Below are positions 42,724-53,240 of a stretch of 64,000 bases of DNA, piece after piece. The translations under genes and the position numbers were made by a program. The notes below the pieces were generated by a model. It did no database searches and was not told where the DNA came from. It saw nothing but the letters and a program-made list of their open reading frames with translations. The stretch comes from Tritrichomonas musculus (taxonomy: Eukaryota > Parabasalia > Tritrichomonadida > Tritrichomonadidae), in the NCBI GenBank assembly GCA_039105265.1, contig JAPFFF010000009.1, positions 2,914,001-2,978,000 of the forward strand. Reading direction: 5' to 3'. The number at the start of each line of letters is the position of its first letter. Positions within the stretch are counted from its first letter, which is position 1.

Positions 42724-43558
42724 TTGTTTTTATGTTTTTTTTTGATTTAATAAAGGATTATTTTTATCTCCATTTGCCATTTATTATTGTTGTATGCTGA
42801 AGAGTGAATTTAAATAAACAAGTAGCCTCAAATAATTTTAAAAAAAAAAAAAACATTCAACATTTCAAATTCACCAAATTACATTGCAAAGCATTATTAA
42901 AAGCAATTCATCAATAAGATTTCATTAAAAAAAATAATTTATTATTTAACAATCGATATTTGATTGCAAATGCTAACGATACTTAACAATTGTTAAAAAA
43001 TTCTGTTCTCAAAATGAGCAAAAAATGACAACCATTTTTTAAAAAGAAAAGAAAAAATAGCAAAAAAAAAAAATATTTCGTTATTTATTCTTAAAAATGC
43101 TATCTAATAAAAAAGCAAATCAGAATAACAATATACCATAATGATATTAAAATCTCAAACAATGTATAAATTGTATTTCATTGCACCTAGAGAGTTCACG
43201 TTATCTTTTCTAATTTATTGTTCAATAAGATAACATTGGGAAAATGAAAATATTTTATTTAGTAATCATTTTCCAATACGAATTAATATTTGTAAAATAT
43301 TTTATGTATTTATAGTTTTGCCTGTTTATAAAACTGCATAATTACGTATTAACTAAGGAATTTATCGAAATATTGAGACGGCAATTTTTTTGAAAAAAAA
43401 CTTTTTCCATTCAAAATATTTTTTAATTGAATGAGAAAAAAAATAATTTATCAGAAAATTTTTTTATGATATAATCTTTTTCAATAGTTATAATAATTAT
43501 TAACTTTTTCTACACTCGTATAATTTTTATCAACTTTCTCTGCTTCCCTTATTTTTAA
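42724..43558. other. Spacer upstream of the CARMIL-like gene
   Basis: AT-rich; no gene seen. AACTTTTT at 43502-43509 lies 50 bp upstream of the next ATG. Confidence 0.5.
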
Positions 43559-46500
43559 ATGGACAGAAACGTTCACATAAAAGAGTCTGTTATTAAACAA
43601 ATAAGGCAATCTTTTTTGAGTAATATGCTGACAGTTCTTTTCGCAGAAAATGGTTTTATGCTTAGTTCAAAAAAGAAGCCAAAGACTTGTATCATTGTTG
43701 TTAATTATGCAGGTATCTATTTTTACCGATCTAAAGGGATCCGCCACCTCCCTGAATTGAAAGCAGAATTTTCCATATATGATATTTCCCAAATAACATA
43801 TGTTGATCAAAAGACGCGAGAAATCAAATCACATGCGCATTCAGTAACTTATACCTCTGACCATGTTGATGATTCAATTATGCAAATAGTTTTTTCACGA
43901 TCTCTCCTTCTAAAGAAATATTCTCCAGACTATAAAGAAATAAAACTAGAGAAATTTCCTCGTCCGCTAGATTTTATATTCGATAAACAAGAAGAAAATA
44001 TGAATTTAACTGTTTTAAGATACGTATGTTTATCTGTCAGATCTCATATTGAACCTAGCCCGGACATAATAAAATTATATAAACGTATTAAATCTTCGCC
44101 TAATCAAACACTTACATATGATGAAACATTAGATATTCCATGTGATATTCACTCAATTGCCGATCCAATCACAATTGTACGAAACATTACAACAATATGC
44201 TTCAAAGGATTTGTACCTTATGGAGTGTGCCGTTTAGCTCACTATATTTTAAAACATTCGAATTCAATTCGAACTCTAATTTTTGATGGATATCATTCTC
44301 TTCTACCCCTCCAACTTGAGCTTGAAAAGCTGAAAGGTATTGATACCCCGCTTTCTTTTGTTTTCAATAATCTTTCAATCAATAATAGTCAACTGCAATA
44401 TCTGATTGAAGAGCTTAACAAGTATCCTGGGGAATTTCAGCGAATTTCATTTAATCGAATGACAATATCAGGATATTTACTCCAAGTTTTATTTGACAAT
44501 ATAAATAATTCAAGATCAATGAGAACAATAGAATTCTTTGAAATGAATCAAATTGAAATCAAGTCTTCATCTGCAAATGACAAATTTATAAATGAGGTTC
44601 AAACTCTTTTAAAACATTGCCGATTTTTAAATTATGTATCATTTTCTAATTGGCCAGAGCCTATTCCAATCTCATTGCAAATATTTTTACAGCATAATAT
44701 ATTATCAGATTTAGCATTATGCAAACAAGATATGACGCAACCTCTTCCACGAGATTTTCGGTTTCCACCACACATCCATCATCTAGATTTTAGTAACTGC
44801 TCGTTTACATATCAATCACTCTCTAGTTTATTTTCAATTATTTCACATCACGAAACGCCCCTTTCATTATACCTTTCTAACATTGTCCTTCAAGAATCGC
44901 ATTGGCGATCATTTTTTGACTCACTTACAACTTTCTCAGCAATGAAATGTCTTTACGAGCTCGATTGGAGTGGGAATATCATTGATTACCAATGTTTTCA
45001 ACATTTCTCAAAATATTTTGTTGAAGAAACATCGCTTCGTTACTTATTGATTGATAGGATATTTGGTTCATCTCAAATAGATGATCTAAAATCCCTCATT
45101 ACAACTTTTCCAAAGAACAAGATTTGGGGACTTTCAGTTGGTGGAGATTGTCAAAAGAACTTTTCAGGTAATTTCAAATTATTTTTAGAATCAATTGAAG
45201 AATTAATGCCTCTTTATTTTCTCAATATTAACGGTCAACAAATGAGTGAGGAAGATGCAGATATTCTCATTTCATTTTTAAAGAGGAATCCACAAGTCGT
45301 TGATATATCTTGTGATAATTCACAAATAAGTTGTGAGCACAACTTCTTCATTTTTTATGAAGATCTTTTCAAAACCAATATTAAAAGTATTGGCCGACCA
45401 ACGAATGACGTAAAACGGATATTTAAACCTAATATGTCAAATCTTGCCAAACCCGAAAGATGGTCAGATTTCCGCTCAAAAATGATCAAGCATCATTCAT
45501 CAGCAACGAGGCAGCAACGATCAACTTTTCTATGTCGAATTAATCTACAAGATACGTTGAATCTCGATCAATATTTCGAGTTTGTTGCAACTTATCCTAA
45601 AGCTTATTTCGAGATGAATGATATTGATACGTTTAATCTTTGTTATAACTCGCCTATTGGCGTTATGTCCTCAATCTATCAAATTAGTAATAAAGAATCA
45701 TTTACAAGTTTACAAAAGCTTCATAACGAGATGCTCCAGTCACCGTTTCATCCATCAGATGAGCGGGGTCCTGGGCTCAAGCATTATGGAAGCGTTATTA
45801 AATTTGAGACCTTTACAAATCCAGTTATTGAAGGGGAAGTTCCTCTTTTCATAAGTGAAGCAGCAAGTGAACAAAATAGCTCTGAAAATATTATTAGTAA
45901 CGCAGGAGTAAAATCAATATCAACATCACCTTTTTTGGCTTCCGTTGATGAGCCAGCCTTCCACACAGTACAGCCACAGAGGCCTAAGTCTAGGCCAACT
46001 GATCCTAGCCAGTCTATGTTTATTAATCCCGATGAGCAAATATCAAGAAATTCCTCAAGCATTAGCCAAAGTGGCTCTAATGCTTACAATGGAGGATTCC
46101 AGATAAATCAAGGTGCAGGCAGTAGTGCCATCCAGACATCCCTGCCTAATATCAGAAATAGTGCCCCTCATCAGCAGTTGCAGCCAAATAATGCCGGCAA
46201 TCCTGCACCACAATCAGTACATATAAACAAAAGAAAAAGTATTCCAGGCTTGCCAAGCAGTATTTCATACCAACCGCCTCAGCAATTAAACTCGAGCTCA
46301 AGCAACAGCGCTTTCCAGACAATCCAGCCAAATAAAAGAAGAAACACGCTGGGATATGCAAGCCACTTTCCATCACAGCAACAGCAACAACTTAACTCAA
46401 GCTCAGGTAACAGCGCTTTCAAGGCATCCCAGCCAAGCGACAGAAACACCGGAGCTTCTCAGACACAGCAGCCGTTCAACGCAAGCGCGGGAATTGAAAC

Positions 46501-48424
46501 GAGCAATTCACCATTCCAGCCTCTGCAGCCAACTATTGCAAGCGCAGGAAGCGGCGGACTTCAGCCTCTGCAGCCAACTGATGCCAATAATGCTGCATTT
46601 CAACCGCTTCAACCTCTGCAGACATTAAACGCAAGCACAAATAGTGGCGGACTTCAACCTCTGCAGACATTAAACGCAAGCACAAATAGTGGCGGACTTC
46701 AACCTCTGCAGACATTAAACGCAAGCACAAATAGTGGCGGACTTCAGCCTCTGCAGACATTAAACGCAAGCACAAATAGTGGCGGACTTCAGCCTCTGCA
46801 GCCAACTGATGCCAATAATTCTGCATTTCAGCCGCTTCAACCTTTGGAGCAACTTAACGCAAGCGCAGGAAGCGGCGGACTTCAGCCTCTGCAGCCAATT
46901 GATACGAATAACTCTGCGTTACAGCCAATTCAGCCTCTACAGCCATTGAATGCAAGCGATGGCATGAGCGGACTTCAGCCCCTGCAGCCAATTGATACGA
47001 ATAACTCTGCGTTACAGCCACAGCAGCCATTAAATACGAGTTCTGGAAGCGGCGGACTTCAGCCCCTGCAGCCAATTGATGCCAATAATTCTGCATTTCA
47101 ACCGCTTCAGTCTTTAGAGCCACTTGATCTAAGCGCAGAAAATGGCGGGCTTCAGCCCCTGCAGCCATTGAATGCAAGCTCAGGCAGCGCTGCTCTATCA
47201 ACTCTGCAGCCAGTTATTGTTGACAGTGCCATTTTGCAGCCACTGCAGCCATTGAACGCGAGTGCAGGAAGCGGCGGTCTTCAGCCTCTGCAGCCAATTG
47301 ATGCCAATAACGCCTCATTGCAGCCACTGAATGCAAGCAATGGTATGAGCGGACTGCAGCCAGTTGACATCAATAGCGCTGCATTTCAGCCTCTGCAGCC
47401 AATTGGCGCGGGCGGTGATTTGCAGCCTCTTCAACCGCTGAATGGAAACGGCCCACTTCAGCTTCTGCAGCCAATTCAGCTGCCTCCAACTGACAGCGTG
47501 CTTCAGCCAGTCCCGCCTTCGCTTGCAGTACCATCTCTCACACAGCAGCCGCTGATGCAAGAGCTACAGCAGCAGCAGCAAGAGGAAGCACCGCAGATTC
47601 CACCAATGCAAGAGCCGCCTCAGCAAGAATCGCCGGTGCCAGCAATTCCGCAGATTCCAGCGCCGCAAATACCAGAACCCTTGAATCAAGCGCCGCCACT
47701 GACTCCATCACAAAATGCGCCACAGATACCGCAGCCGCTCCTGCAGATGCCTCCGATGTCGCAGATACCACAGCCACTCCAGAAAGCGCCGCCTCCGCTC
47801 CTTCCAACTGCGCCAAAGTTGCTGCAGCAGATGCCAGAGCCGCTCCAGAAGACGCCGCCAGCACTCACGCCAGCACAGCAACAGACTCAGCCAGAGCCGC
47901 TCCAGCAAGCACACCTGGCACCGGCGCCTTCATCCATCTCTCAGCAGGCACAAGAAGAGCGGCAGGAGAAGCATGAAGAGCCGAAGCCGAGCTCCAGGTT
48001 TGGCAGTGCCTCTGGTCCACTCAATTTGCCTTTTGCTCAGGCATCACAGAATTCCCTCCCTTCTGGTCCAGCCGCATTCAAGCTTCCTGGTGATCCGAAA
48101 GACGCTGTGATTCCGCAGCCAACGGACGTCAGCAGTGACTTTGGGGAACTTCCTCGCCAATGGAAGCCGGCATGCGACTCTTTAGAGATAGAAGATGTTT
48201 TTGTATTCAGTAAGAACGCATCAAGCCAGGCACCACAGCCTCTTTCTATAGTTGTTCCAGACCTTAGTGCAGTAGATGCCATGTACGAAGCACAGCAGCC
48301 ACCTTTCCAAGAATTTGTTATTACTAATCTTAAAAGTCTCCCACCAATGCGCCATCCTTTGCAATCTAGAGTAAGGATACCACCACCAAAAGTCTCATTG
48401 CGTCCAATACCAAACGAATGGTGA
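43559..48424 (+). CDS. CARMIL-like protein: PH-like head, leucine-rich repeats, giant Pro/Gln-rich repeat tail
   Basis: 1621 residues. Residues 1-130 resemble the CARMIL PH-like head (ESVIKQIRQSFLSNMLTVLF...IIVVNYAGIYFYR). Residues ~200-620 are leucine-rich repeats of the CARMIL/LRRC16 kind (HHLDFSNCSFTYQSLSSLF, LYELDWSGNIIDYQCFQ). Near residues 800-820 a short HTVQPQRPKSRP motif recalls the RPK core of the CARMIL capping-protein-interaction site, though its spacing is not exact. Residues ~980-1320 are tandem GGLQPLQP-type units, then Pro/Gln-rich IPQPLQ repeats. CARMILs uncap actin filaments and bind Arp2/3 or myosin I partners. The repetitive tail has far higher GC than its surroundings. 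The family assignment is from the head and LRR. Confidence 0.72.
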   Translation: MDRNVHIKESVIKQIRQSFLSNMLTVLFAENGFMLSSKKKPKTCIIVVNYAGIYFYRSKGIRHLPELKAEFSIYDISQITYVDQKTREIKSHAHSVTYTSDHVDDSIMQIVFSRSLLLKKYSPDYKEIKLEKFPRPLDFIFDKQEENMNLTVLRYVCLSVRSHIEPSPDIIKLYKRIKSSPNQTLTYDETLDIPCDIHSIADPITIVRNITTICFKGFVPYGVCRLAHYILKHSNSIRTLIFDGYHSLLPLQLELEKLKGIDTPLSFVFNNLSINNSQLQYLIEELNKYPGEFQRISFNRMTISGYLLQVLFDNINNSRSMRTIEFFEMNQIEIKSSSANDKFINEVQTLLKHCRFLNYVSFSNWPEPIPISLQIFLQHNILSDLALCKQDMTQPLPRDFRFPPHIHHLDFSNCSFTYQSLSSLFSIISHHETPLSLYLSNIVLQESHWRSFFDSLTTFSAMKCLYELDWSGNIIDYQCFQHFSKYFVEETSLRYLLIDRIFGSSQIDDLKSLITTFPKNKIWGLSVGGDCQKNFSGNFKLFLESIEELMPLYFLNINGQQMSEEDADILISFLKRNPQVVDISCDNSQISCEHNFFIFYEDLFKTNIKSIGRPTNDVKRIFKPNMSNLAKPERWSDFRSKMIKHHSSATRQQRSTFLCRINLQDTLNLDQYFEFVATYPKAYFEMNDIDTFNLCYNSPIGVMSSIYQISNKESFTSLQKLHNEMLQSPFHPSDERGPGLKHYGSVIKFETFTNPVIEGEVPLFISEAASEQNSSENIISNAGVKSISTSPFLASVDEPAFHTVQPQRPKSRPTDPSQSMFINPDEQISRNSSSISQSGSNAYNGGFQINQGAGSSAIQTSLPNIRNSAPHQQLQPNNAGNPAPQSVHINKRKSIPGLPSSISYQPPQQLNSSSSNSAFQTIQPNKRRNTLGYASHFPSQQQQQLNSSSGNSAFKASQPSDRNTGASQTQQPFNASAGIETSNSPFQPLQPTIASAGSGGLQPLQPTDANNAAFQPLQPLQTLNASTNSGGLQPLQTLNASTNSGGLQPLQTLNASTNSGGLQPLQTLNASTNSGGLQPLQPTDANNSAFQPLQPLEQLNASAGSGGLQPLQPIDTNNSALQPIQPLQPLNASDGMSGLQPLQPIDTNNSALQPQQPLNTSSGSGGLQPLQPIDANNSAFQPLQSLEPLDLSAENGGLQPLQPLNASSGSAALSTLQPVIVDSAILQPLQPLNASAGSGGLQPLQPIDANNASLQPLNASNGMSGLQPVDINSAAFQPLQPIGAGGDLQPLQPLNGNGPLQLLQPIQLPPTDSVLQPVPPSLAVPSLTQQPLMQELQQQQQEEAPQIPPMQEPPQQESPVPAIPQIPAPQIPEPLNQAPPLTPSQNAPQIPQPLLQMPPMSQIPQPLQKAPPPLLPTAPKLLQQMPEPLQKTPPALTPAQQQTQPEPLQQAHLAPAPSSISQQAQEERQEKHEEPKPSSRFGSASGPLNLPFAQASQNSLPSGPAAFKLPGDPKDAVIPQPTDVSSDFGELPRQWKPACDSLEIEDVFVFSKNASSQAPQPLSIVVPDLSAVDAMYEAQQPPFQEFVITNLKSLPPMRHPLQSRVRIPPPKVSLRPIPNEW
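46616..46795 (+). repeat. Four 45-bp coding repeats (LQTLNASTNSGGLQP)
   Basis: Units begin at 46616, 46661, 46706 and 46751, identical except for single third-position changes (CAA/CAG). They encode a 15-residue unit and sit in a wider zone (~46500-47470) of related but diverged units. The near-identity implies recent expansion. Confidence 0.9.
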
Positions 48425-48978
48425 TACAAAAAAAAAAAAAGATTTTTTAATTTAATTATTTTATTAAAATAAATAAATGATTCTGTGTATTAAATATAAT
48501 TAGCTTGCTTTTTATGTTTTGTTCATCTATAAATTTGCTTTTCTATGATTGTGAAACAATTTAAATAGTAATCCTTAATCTTTTTTTGTATGTCGATGTT
48601 ACTTATTTCTTTTTTTAAATCAATTCTTAATCTTTTTTTATGTATGTAAATAATTGTTAATGATGTATTTTTTGTATGATCATTGGTAAGAATAGAATTG
48701 ATGAAGATCACCAAAAACGTTATTTTCTTATAAATATTGAAAAAAAAAAAAAACTTTAGTAACTTTTTGAAATTTTTTGATTTTTTTGGAAAAATAAAAA
48801 TATCTCATTGTTTGAAATGAAATAAAATTATTTTAATTAAAATAATCATTATTAATATAAATATAATCATTATTTCTAAAAATTTATAGTAATTTAACAA
48901 TTAAAAACTATGAAAAATGCAGTTTTTATTTGTGAGTAATTGATGCTAATCAATTTTTTCAATTTTAAGTTTTGGAGA
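48425..48978. other. Spacer
   Basis: AT-rich; AACTTTTTG at about 48763 lies far upstream of the next gene. No gene recognised. Confidence 0.5.
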
Positions 48979-50760
48979 ATGTCTAGTGAGATTATCAAAT
49001 ATTCAATTGATGAACTTCTTGCACTTTTTATTTCAACAGATCCACCTGAATTTCTTTGCGACGTATCCTCAATTTTTGTTGAAGAAGCTAGAACCCCAAT
49101 TGCAAATTATCCCAAAAACGTATCCAAAGTTACTGTTTTGCCAAAAAATACAGCCCTAAAAGTAGCAAAATCAGAACCTATTAAAAATGAGCAAGATCCT
49201 CAGACCAAAGTTTCAGATTTTACTCCAAAGCCAATCTCAAATCCAAGTGATACTCAAAAAAGTCCTGATTTTATTCCTACTTTTAATCCTGCATCTGCTA
49301 GTGCAACGGATAAAATTAAAATCCCAGATTCGCCAATAACATCACAAAATTATAATTTTAATATAAATCCAAATTCAAATCCGATTGAAAATGCGCATCC
49401 AATTGTCAACAATCAAATTCCACAAAATGTACCAGTTTTTGTACCTCAAAGTTCTCCCATTTTAGTTCCTCAGGATCCTTCAGTTTTTGTTCCTCAAGAT
49501 CCGCCTATTTTTGTTCCACAAGATCCGCCAATTTTTGTTCCTCAAAATGCTTCAGTAAATTCTTCAAACCTTCAACCTTTTGTTCCTCAAAATCCGCCTT
49601 CATTCATTCCTCAAAATCCATCACCTTTTCCTTCGCCAGATTCTTCAGTTTTTTATCCACAGTATCCGCCTGGTTTTTATTCACCAGATTATTATGATAT
49701 TAGTGATGCATCACAATTTACTCCGCAATTATCGATTCCAAGTTCTGATCAAATGTCTCAATTACCAATAATGCCTTCTGAGCAGCCACCTGCTCCTTTT
49801 CTCAATAATATTGAAACATCATATAATTCTAATTCTTCAAACATTAACAAAGAGCAAATGGATTGCTTTGAATCAGTGATAGAAGGAACAACTGGCACAA
49901 GCTCATCACATTGGACCAAACCACAAGAAAATACTTTTATTAATAGCAAGCAACAAACGGTACCATCTCAGCAATTTATACCACCTCAGCAGCCGCAATT
50001 CCAACCTCAGCTTGAGCAAGCACAATTTCCTAAAAGCTTTGAACAAATCCAAAAAGTAGAAGAGGTTCAACAGCAAATTCAACCGCATTTCGAGCAAAAG
50101 CAAAATCAAAAAACTGGAGAAAAACAACAGAAGCAACGTAATCAACAATTTACACGCCAGCTTAGCAATGAATCACAGAAAACAAATAAACAAAGAAAAA
50201 ATGAAAAGAAATCGAAATCTGTATTTTCCGCTGACACAGTTGTTGAAGATGTCAAAGATGTCAAAATTACCCCCTGGGGAGCAAAATCAAAACCATCACC
50301 CCAATCATTTCAAGATATTATGCAATCAGCAGAGACAGATGAATTAGTTAAATCAACTCCCAATACGCCAATGGTTATTTCTACAAAACCAACTTCATCA
50401 AAAATATCAATAAGTACAGGTCCAAGCAAATTCGACAATAACAACGGAACAAGAAGTAAAAAATCCAATAGATATTTATCATCCATTGGATCAAATGAAA
50501 TTCCAAAGCCTAAAGATTTTACCGTTGATAACATAGCAATTTCAACCGGAGGTGAATCAGTATTTCCACCAAAATCTTTCGTTATATACAATTCCAAAAA
50601 TAATAATAATTCAAACACAAGTATTGGCACACATATGCAAATTAATAGCAGTAGCAATAATAATAATAATAATAATTCAAAAATGAATAAACCTGTTGGA
50701 TTCAACCCAGCAAATATCGCAATTCCTCCAAATTTCTCAAATAATATTTATCCTCCTTAA
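48979..50760 (+). CDS. Low-complexity protein with N-terminal eIF4E-binding motif, GIGYF/4E-T-like
   Basis: 593 residues from the ATG at 48979 (MSSEIIKYSIDELLALFIS); upstream in-frame TTG/ATG codons at 48940-48945 would add a hydrophobic stub. Y8-x4-L13-L14 fits the canonical eIF4E-binding motif YxxxxL-phi, and its setting, KYSIDELLAL, resembles 4E-T (RYTKEELLDI) and GIGYF (RYGREEMLAL). Near residues 430-450, PWGAKSKPSPQSFQDIMQ recalls the PW..kSL.EIQ motif of GIGYF proteins. Between lie about nine FVPQ[D/N]PP units, then Gln/Lys-rich and Asn-rich tracts. No GYF domain is seen. Predicted role: translational repression or mRNP assembly through eIF4E. This is inference from short motifs. Confidence 0.5.
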   Translation: MSSEIIKYSIDELLALFISTDPPEFLCDVSSIFVEEARTPIANYPKNVSKVTVLPKNTALKVAKSEPIKNEQDPQTKVSDFTPKPISNPSDTQKSPDFIPTFNPASASATDKIKIPDSPITSQNYNFNINPNSNPIENAHPIVNNQIPQNVPVFVPQSSPILVPQDPSVFVPQDPPIFVPQDPPIFVPQNASVNSSNLQPFVPQNPPSFIPQNPSPFPSPDSSVFYPQYPPGFYSPDYYDISDASQFTPQLSIPSSDQMSQLPIMPSEQPPAPFLNNIETSYNSNSSNINKEQMDCFESVIEGTTGTSSSHWTKPQENTFINSKQQTVPSQQFIPPQQPQFQPQLEQAQFPKSFEQIQKVEEVQQQIQPHFEQKQNQKTGEKQQKQRNQQFTRQLSNESQKTNKQRKNEKKSKSVFSADTVVEDVKDVKITPWGAKSKPSPQSFQDIMQSAETDELVKSTPNTPMVISTKPTSSKISISTGPSKFDNNNGTRSKKSNRYLSSIGSNEIPKPKDFTVDNIAISTGGESVFPPKSFVIYNSKNNNNSNTSIGTHMQINSSSNNNNNNNSKMNKPVGFNPANIAIPPNFSNNIYPP

Positions 50761-52370
50761 AAAAAGGTAAGTCTTTTTTTTTTTTGAACAACAACCAAAA
50801 AATATTTCATTAATTGAAAATTCAATGACAATTGAATAAGATTCAACTTTTTCTATTAAATTTCATAGTGCTATAAATATTTTGTAGCAATCTTAAAATT
50901 GAATTTAAAATTTGACATTGAAATTAAGAATGCAATTTAAGAGTAAAAGTAAGCTCTTTATTCATATTAAATTTTTAGAAAAGAAACTTTTTTTAACTTT
51001 TTCAAATGGCTTTATTCAAGAGTGGATAACATTTTACTAACAAGAGTCGTTATGTTAAATGAGAAGTGATGGCACTGTTAAGTGAAATAGATTCTCTCCA
51101 AAATTGGTATACAATCATTGTTTGTTATAAGGATTAAAAATATATTAATTTTATTAAATTTCGTTCCGCCGATGCAGCTGTGGATTATCACATTTTTTTT
51201 TTCTGAGAATAAAATATGTAAACTATTGAATATTTTTTATCTATTCGTAAACTATTGAAATAGATAAATTGACTAATAAATCTCTAATTTTTGCGTTTAA
51301 AATGATAAAAATGTTATATTTTTATTTTATATGTTATTTAAAAATATTTATATCATTCATAATCCACATAACTTCAAAATTGGATGAAAAAGTATTCAAT
51401 TTTCCATTTTTTAGAGCTTCCTCACAGAAAACTTTTTGTATGTATATATGGTCTAAATAAACTTTTTGAGAATTTAAAATTTTTAAACAAAATAGCATGA
51501 CCCCCTATTCATGCTTTTTTTTTTCTTTAAAATAATTTAAAAATATTTGTTTTCTTATTTAATACTGATTTTAACCATTAAATCCTAAATTATATCAATG
51601 TAGGAAGCCCATTAAGCCATTTGATTATCTAAATCAACCATTTTTAAGAATAAATATTAATCAAATAATAATCTCATTTTTGAAAATTTTCGATTATTTC
51701 GCGTTTAACATAATCTCTAAATGGCATAAATTAAGAAATCAATAAAAAATACAAGGAACTTTTAATCTTTTCAATGTAAAATAAAGCTCGAAAAAATGGA
51801 CGATTATTTTCTTCTGAAAATGTTGCATGCGATATAAAGAATTCCTCTAATTTTATATAATATACATTTTGTTTTCATGTGTTGCGCATAAGTCGAGATA
51901 GCTATTTTTCAACGGATGATTTAAATTGGATTTTTCGACATCAATATCTAGTATTTTGACTTAACGATAGACTTAAATAAATATATAAATGTTATTAAAT
52001 AATATACAACAAGTATATTATATATTTATTCTTATATTTCAGAAGATATAAATATATTAATAATTCAAAAATTAAGTGAAGTCAGCTTTTGCCCCTCTGT
52101 TAAATGTTTTTTTGAAGTCTTTTTTGCAATTAGTCCATATACCATGCTGAATTTTTTGATTTGAAGCCGATACAAAAGTCTGTTATTTGATATGTAATTA
52201 TCTGAATGTTTTTGATTTACAATCATTGGAAATAATCAAATCTGGACCGCATTTTTAATTTTATTTCAAATAAAAAAAATTTTTGAAATTGCTTAAAAAG
52301 TGAAATTTCATTCAATTTATAAACAAAAATTGAAATAGTGATTTAATTTAAAAAAAAACATTCTTACACA
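50761..52370. other. 1.6-kb spacer
   Basis: AT-rich; several AACTTTTT motifs (about 50848, 50995, 51427, 51461) without an adjacent gene. AAAAAGT at 52295 is 70 bp upstream of the Rab ATG. No gene recognised. Confidence 0.5.
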
Positions 52371-52964
52371 ATGTCTCGTTCAGATATCCATTTTAAAGTT
52401 GTGATGGTTGGGGACTCAGGTGTTGGGAAAACAGCCCTTGTCAATCGTATCTCAGAAGGGGCATTCGTAAACGTTCATGTTCCAACCGTTGGATCGCAAT
52501 TCATTACGCTTAACTTAGAGATCGAAGGAACAAAAATTGTTTTGGAGTTATGGGATACCGCAGGACAAGAAGTTTATCGTTCCCTTGTAGGATTCTACAC
52601 ACGTGAAGCAAAAGGAGCATTTCTTGTGTGTGATATAACAAATAAAGCTTCATTTGATGGTTTACACGAGTGGGTTAATTTTATAACTGATGCAGCGCCT
52701 GGTGTCAAAATTATATTATTTGCTAACAAAATCGATTTATCAAATAGACTTGTTACAAATGAAATGCTTCAAGAATTTTCAAAAAGTCATAATTTGGAAT
52801 TTTTTGAAGGAAGTGCCAAAACAGGTGAAAACACAACAAACGCTTTTGAAAGAATGGGTGAATTATTACTCCAACATCAAAGATCAAATCAAAACGATGT
52901 TCATTCTGTTAACCCTGGAAAAAATCTTGAAGAAAATAATAAAGGTGAAAAGAAGTGTTGCTGA
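52371..52964 (+). CDS. Rab-family small GTPase
   Basis: 197 residues with all G motifs: P-loop GDSGVGKT at 14-21, switch I T39, WDTAGQE at 61-67, NKID at 119-122 and SAK at 148-150. The C-terminus KKCC is a double-geranylgeranyl signal. The usual Rab 'IGVDF' after switch I is VGSQF. VYRSLVGFYTREAKGAFLVCDIT is classic Rab switch II/helix 2. Membrane-trafficking regulator; subclass not assigned. It lies tail-to-tail with the Myb gene, with 276 bp between. Confidence 0.93.
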   Translation: MSRSDIHFKVVMVGDSGVGKTALVNRISEGAFVNVHVPTVGSQFITLNLEIEGTKIVLELWDTAGQEVYRSLVGFYTREAKGAFLVCDITNKASFDGLHEWVNFITDAAPGVKIILFANKIDLSNRLVTNEMLQEFSKSHNLEFFEGSAKTGENTTNAFERMGELLLQHQRSNQNDVHSVNPGKNLEENNKGEKKCC

Positions 52965-53240
52965 AAAATGAAATAAGGGCCAATCTATTAATATTCCATT
53001 TGATCAATTAAATAATCATTGTGGATTTTTTAAATAAAGAATAAATTATAATCAATACTTTTTTTATTTTAGCTTGATTTATGTAATTTTGAAAATCAAA
53101 TATTTTTGATATGAGTATTATTAAAAAATTGATAATAGATAAAACTATGAGAAATGATTAATTATAGGTTTAAATTTAGTTAAAATCAAATAAAACGAAG
53201 TTATATTAAAATTTGATAAATATTTATTAATAAATATTTA

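Noticed and set aside
46533-48429. Several long frames on the minus strand opposite the CARMIL-like tail
   Set aside because: They are shadows of the repetitive, GC-rich coding strand and encode low-complexity Leu/Ala/Arg sequence.
51269-51460. 63-codon frame in the spacer before the Rab gene
   Set aside because: Hydrophobic AT-biased translation without homology or an upstream element at a sensible distance.
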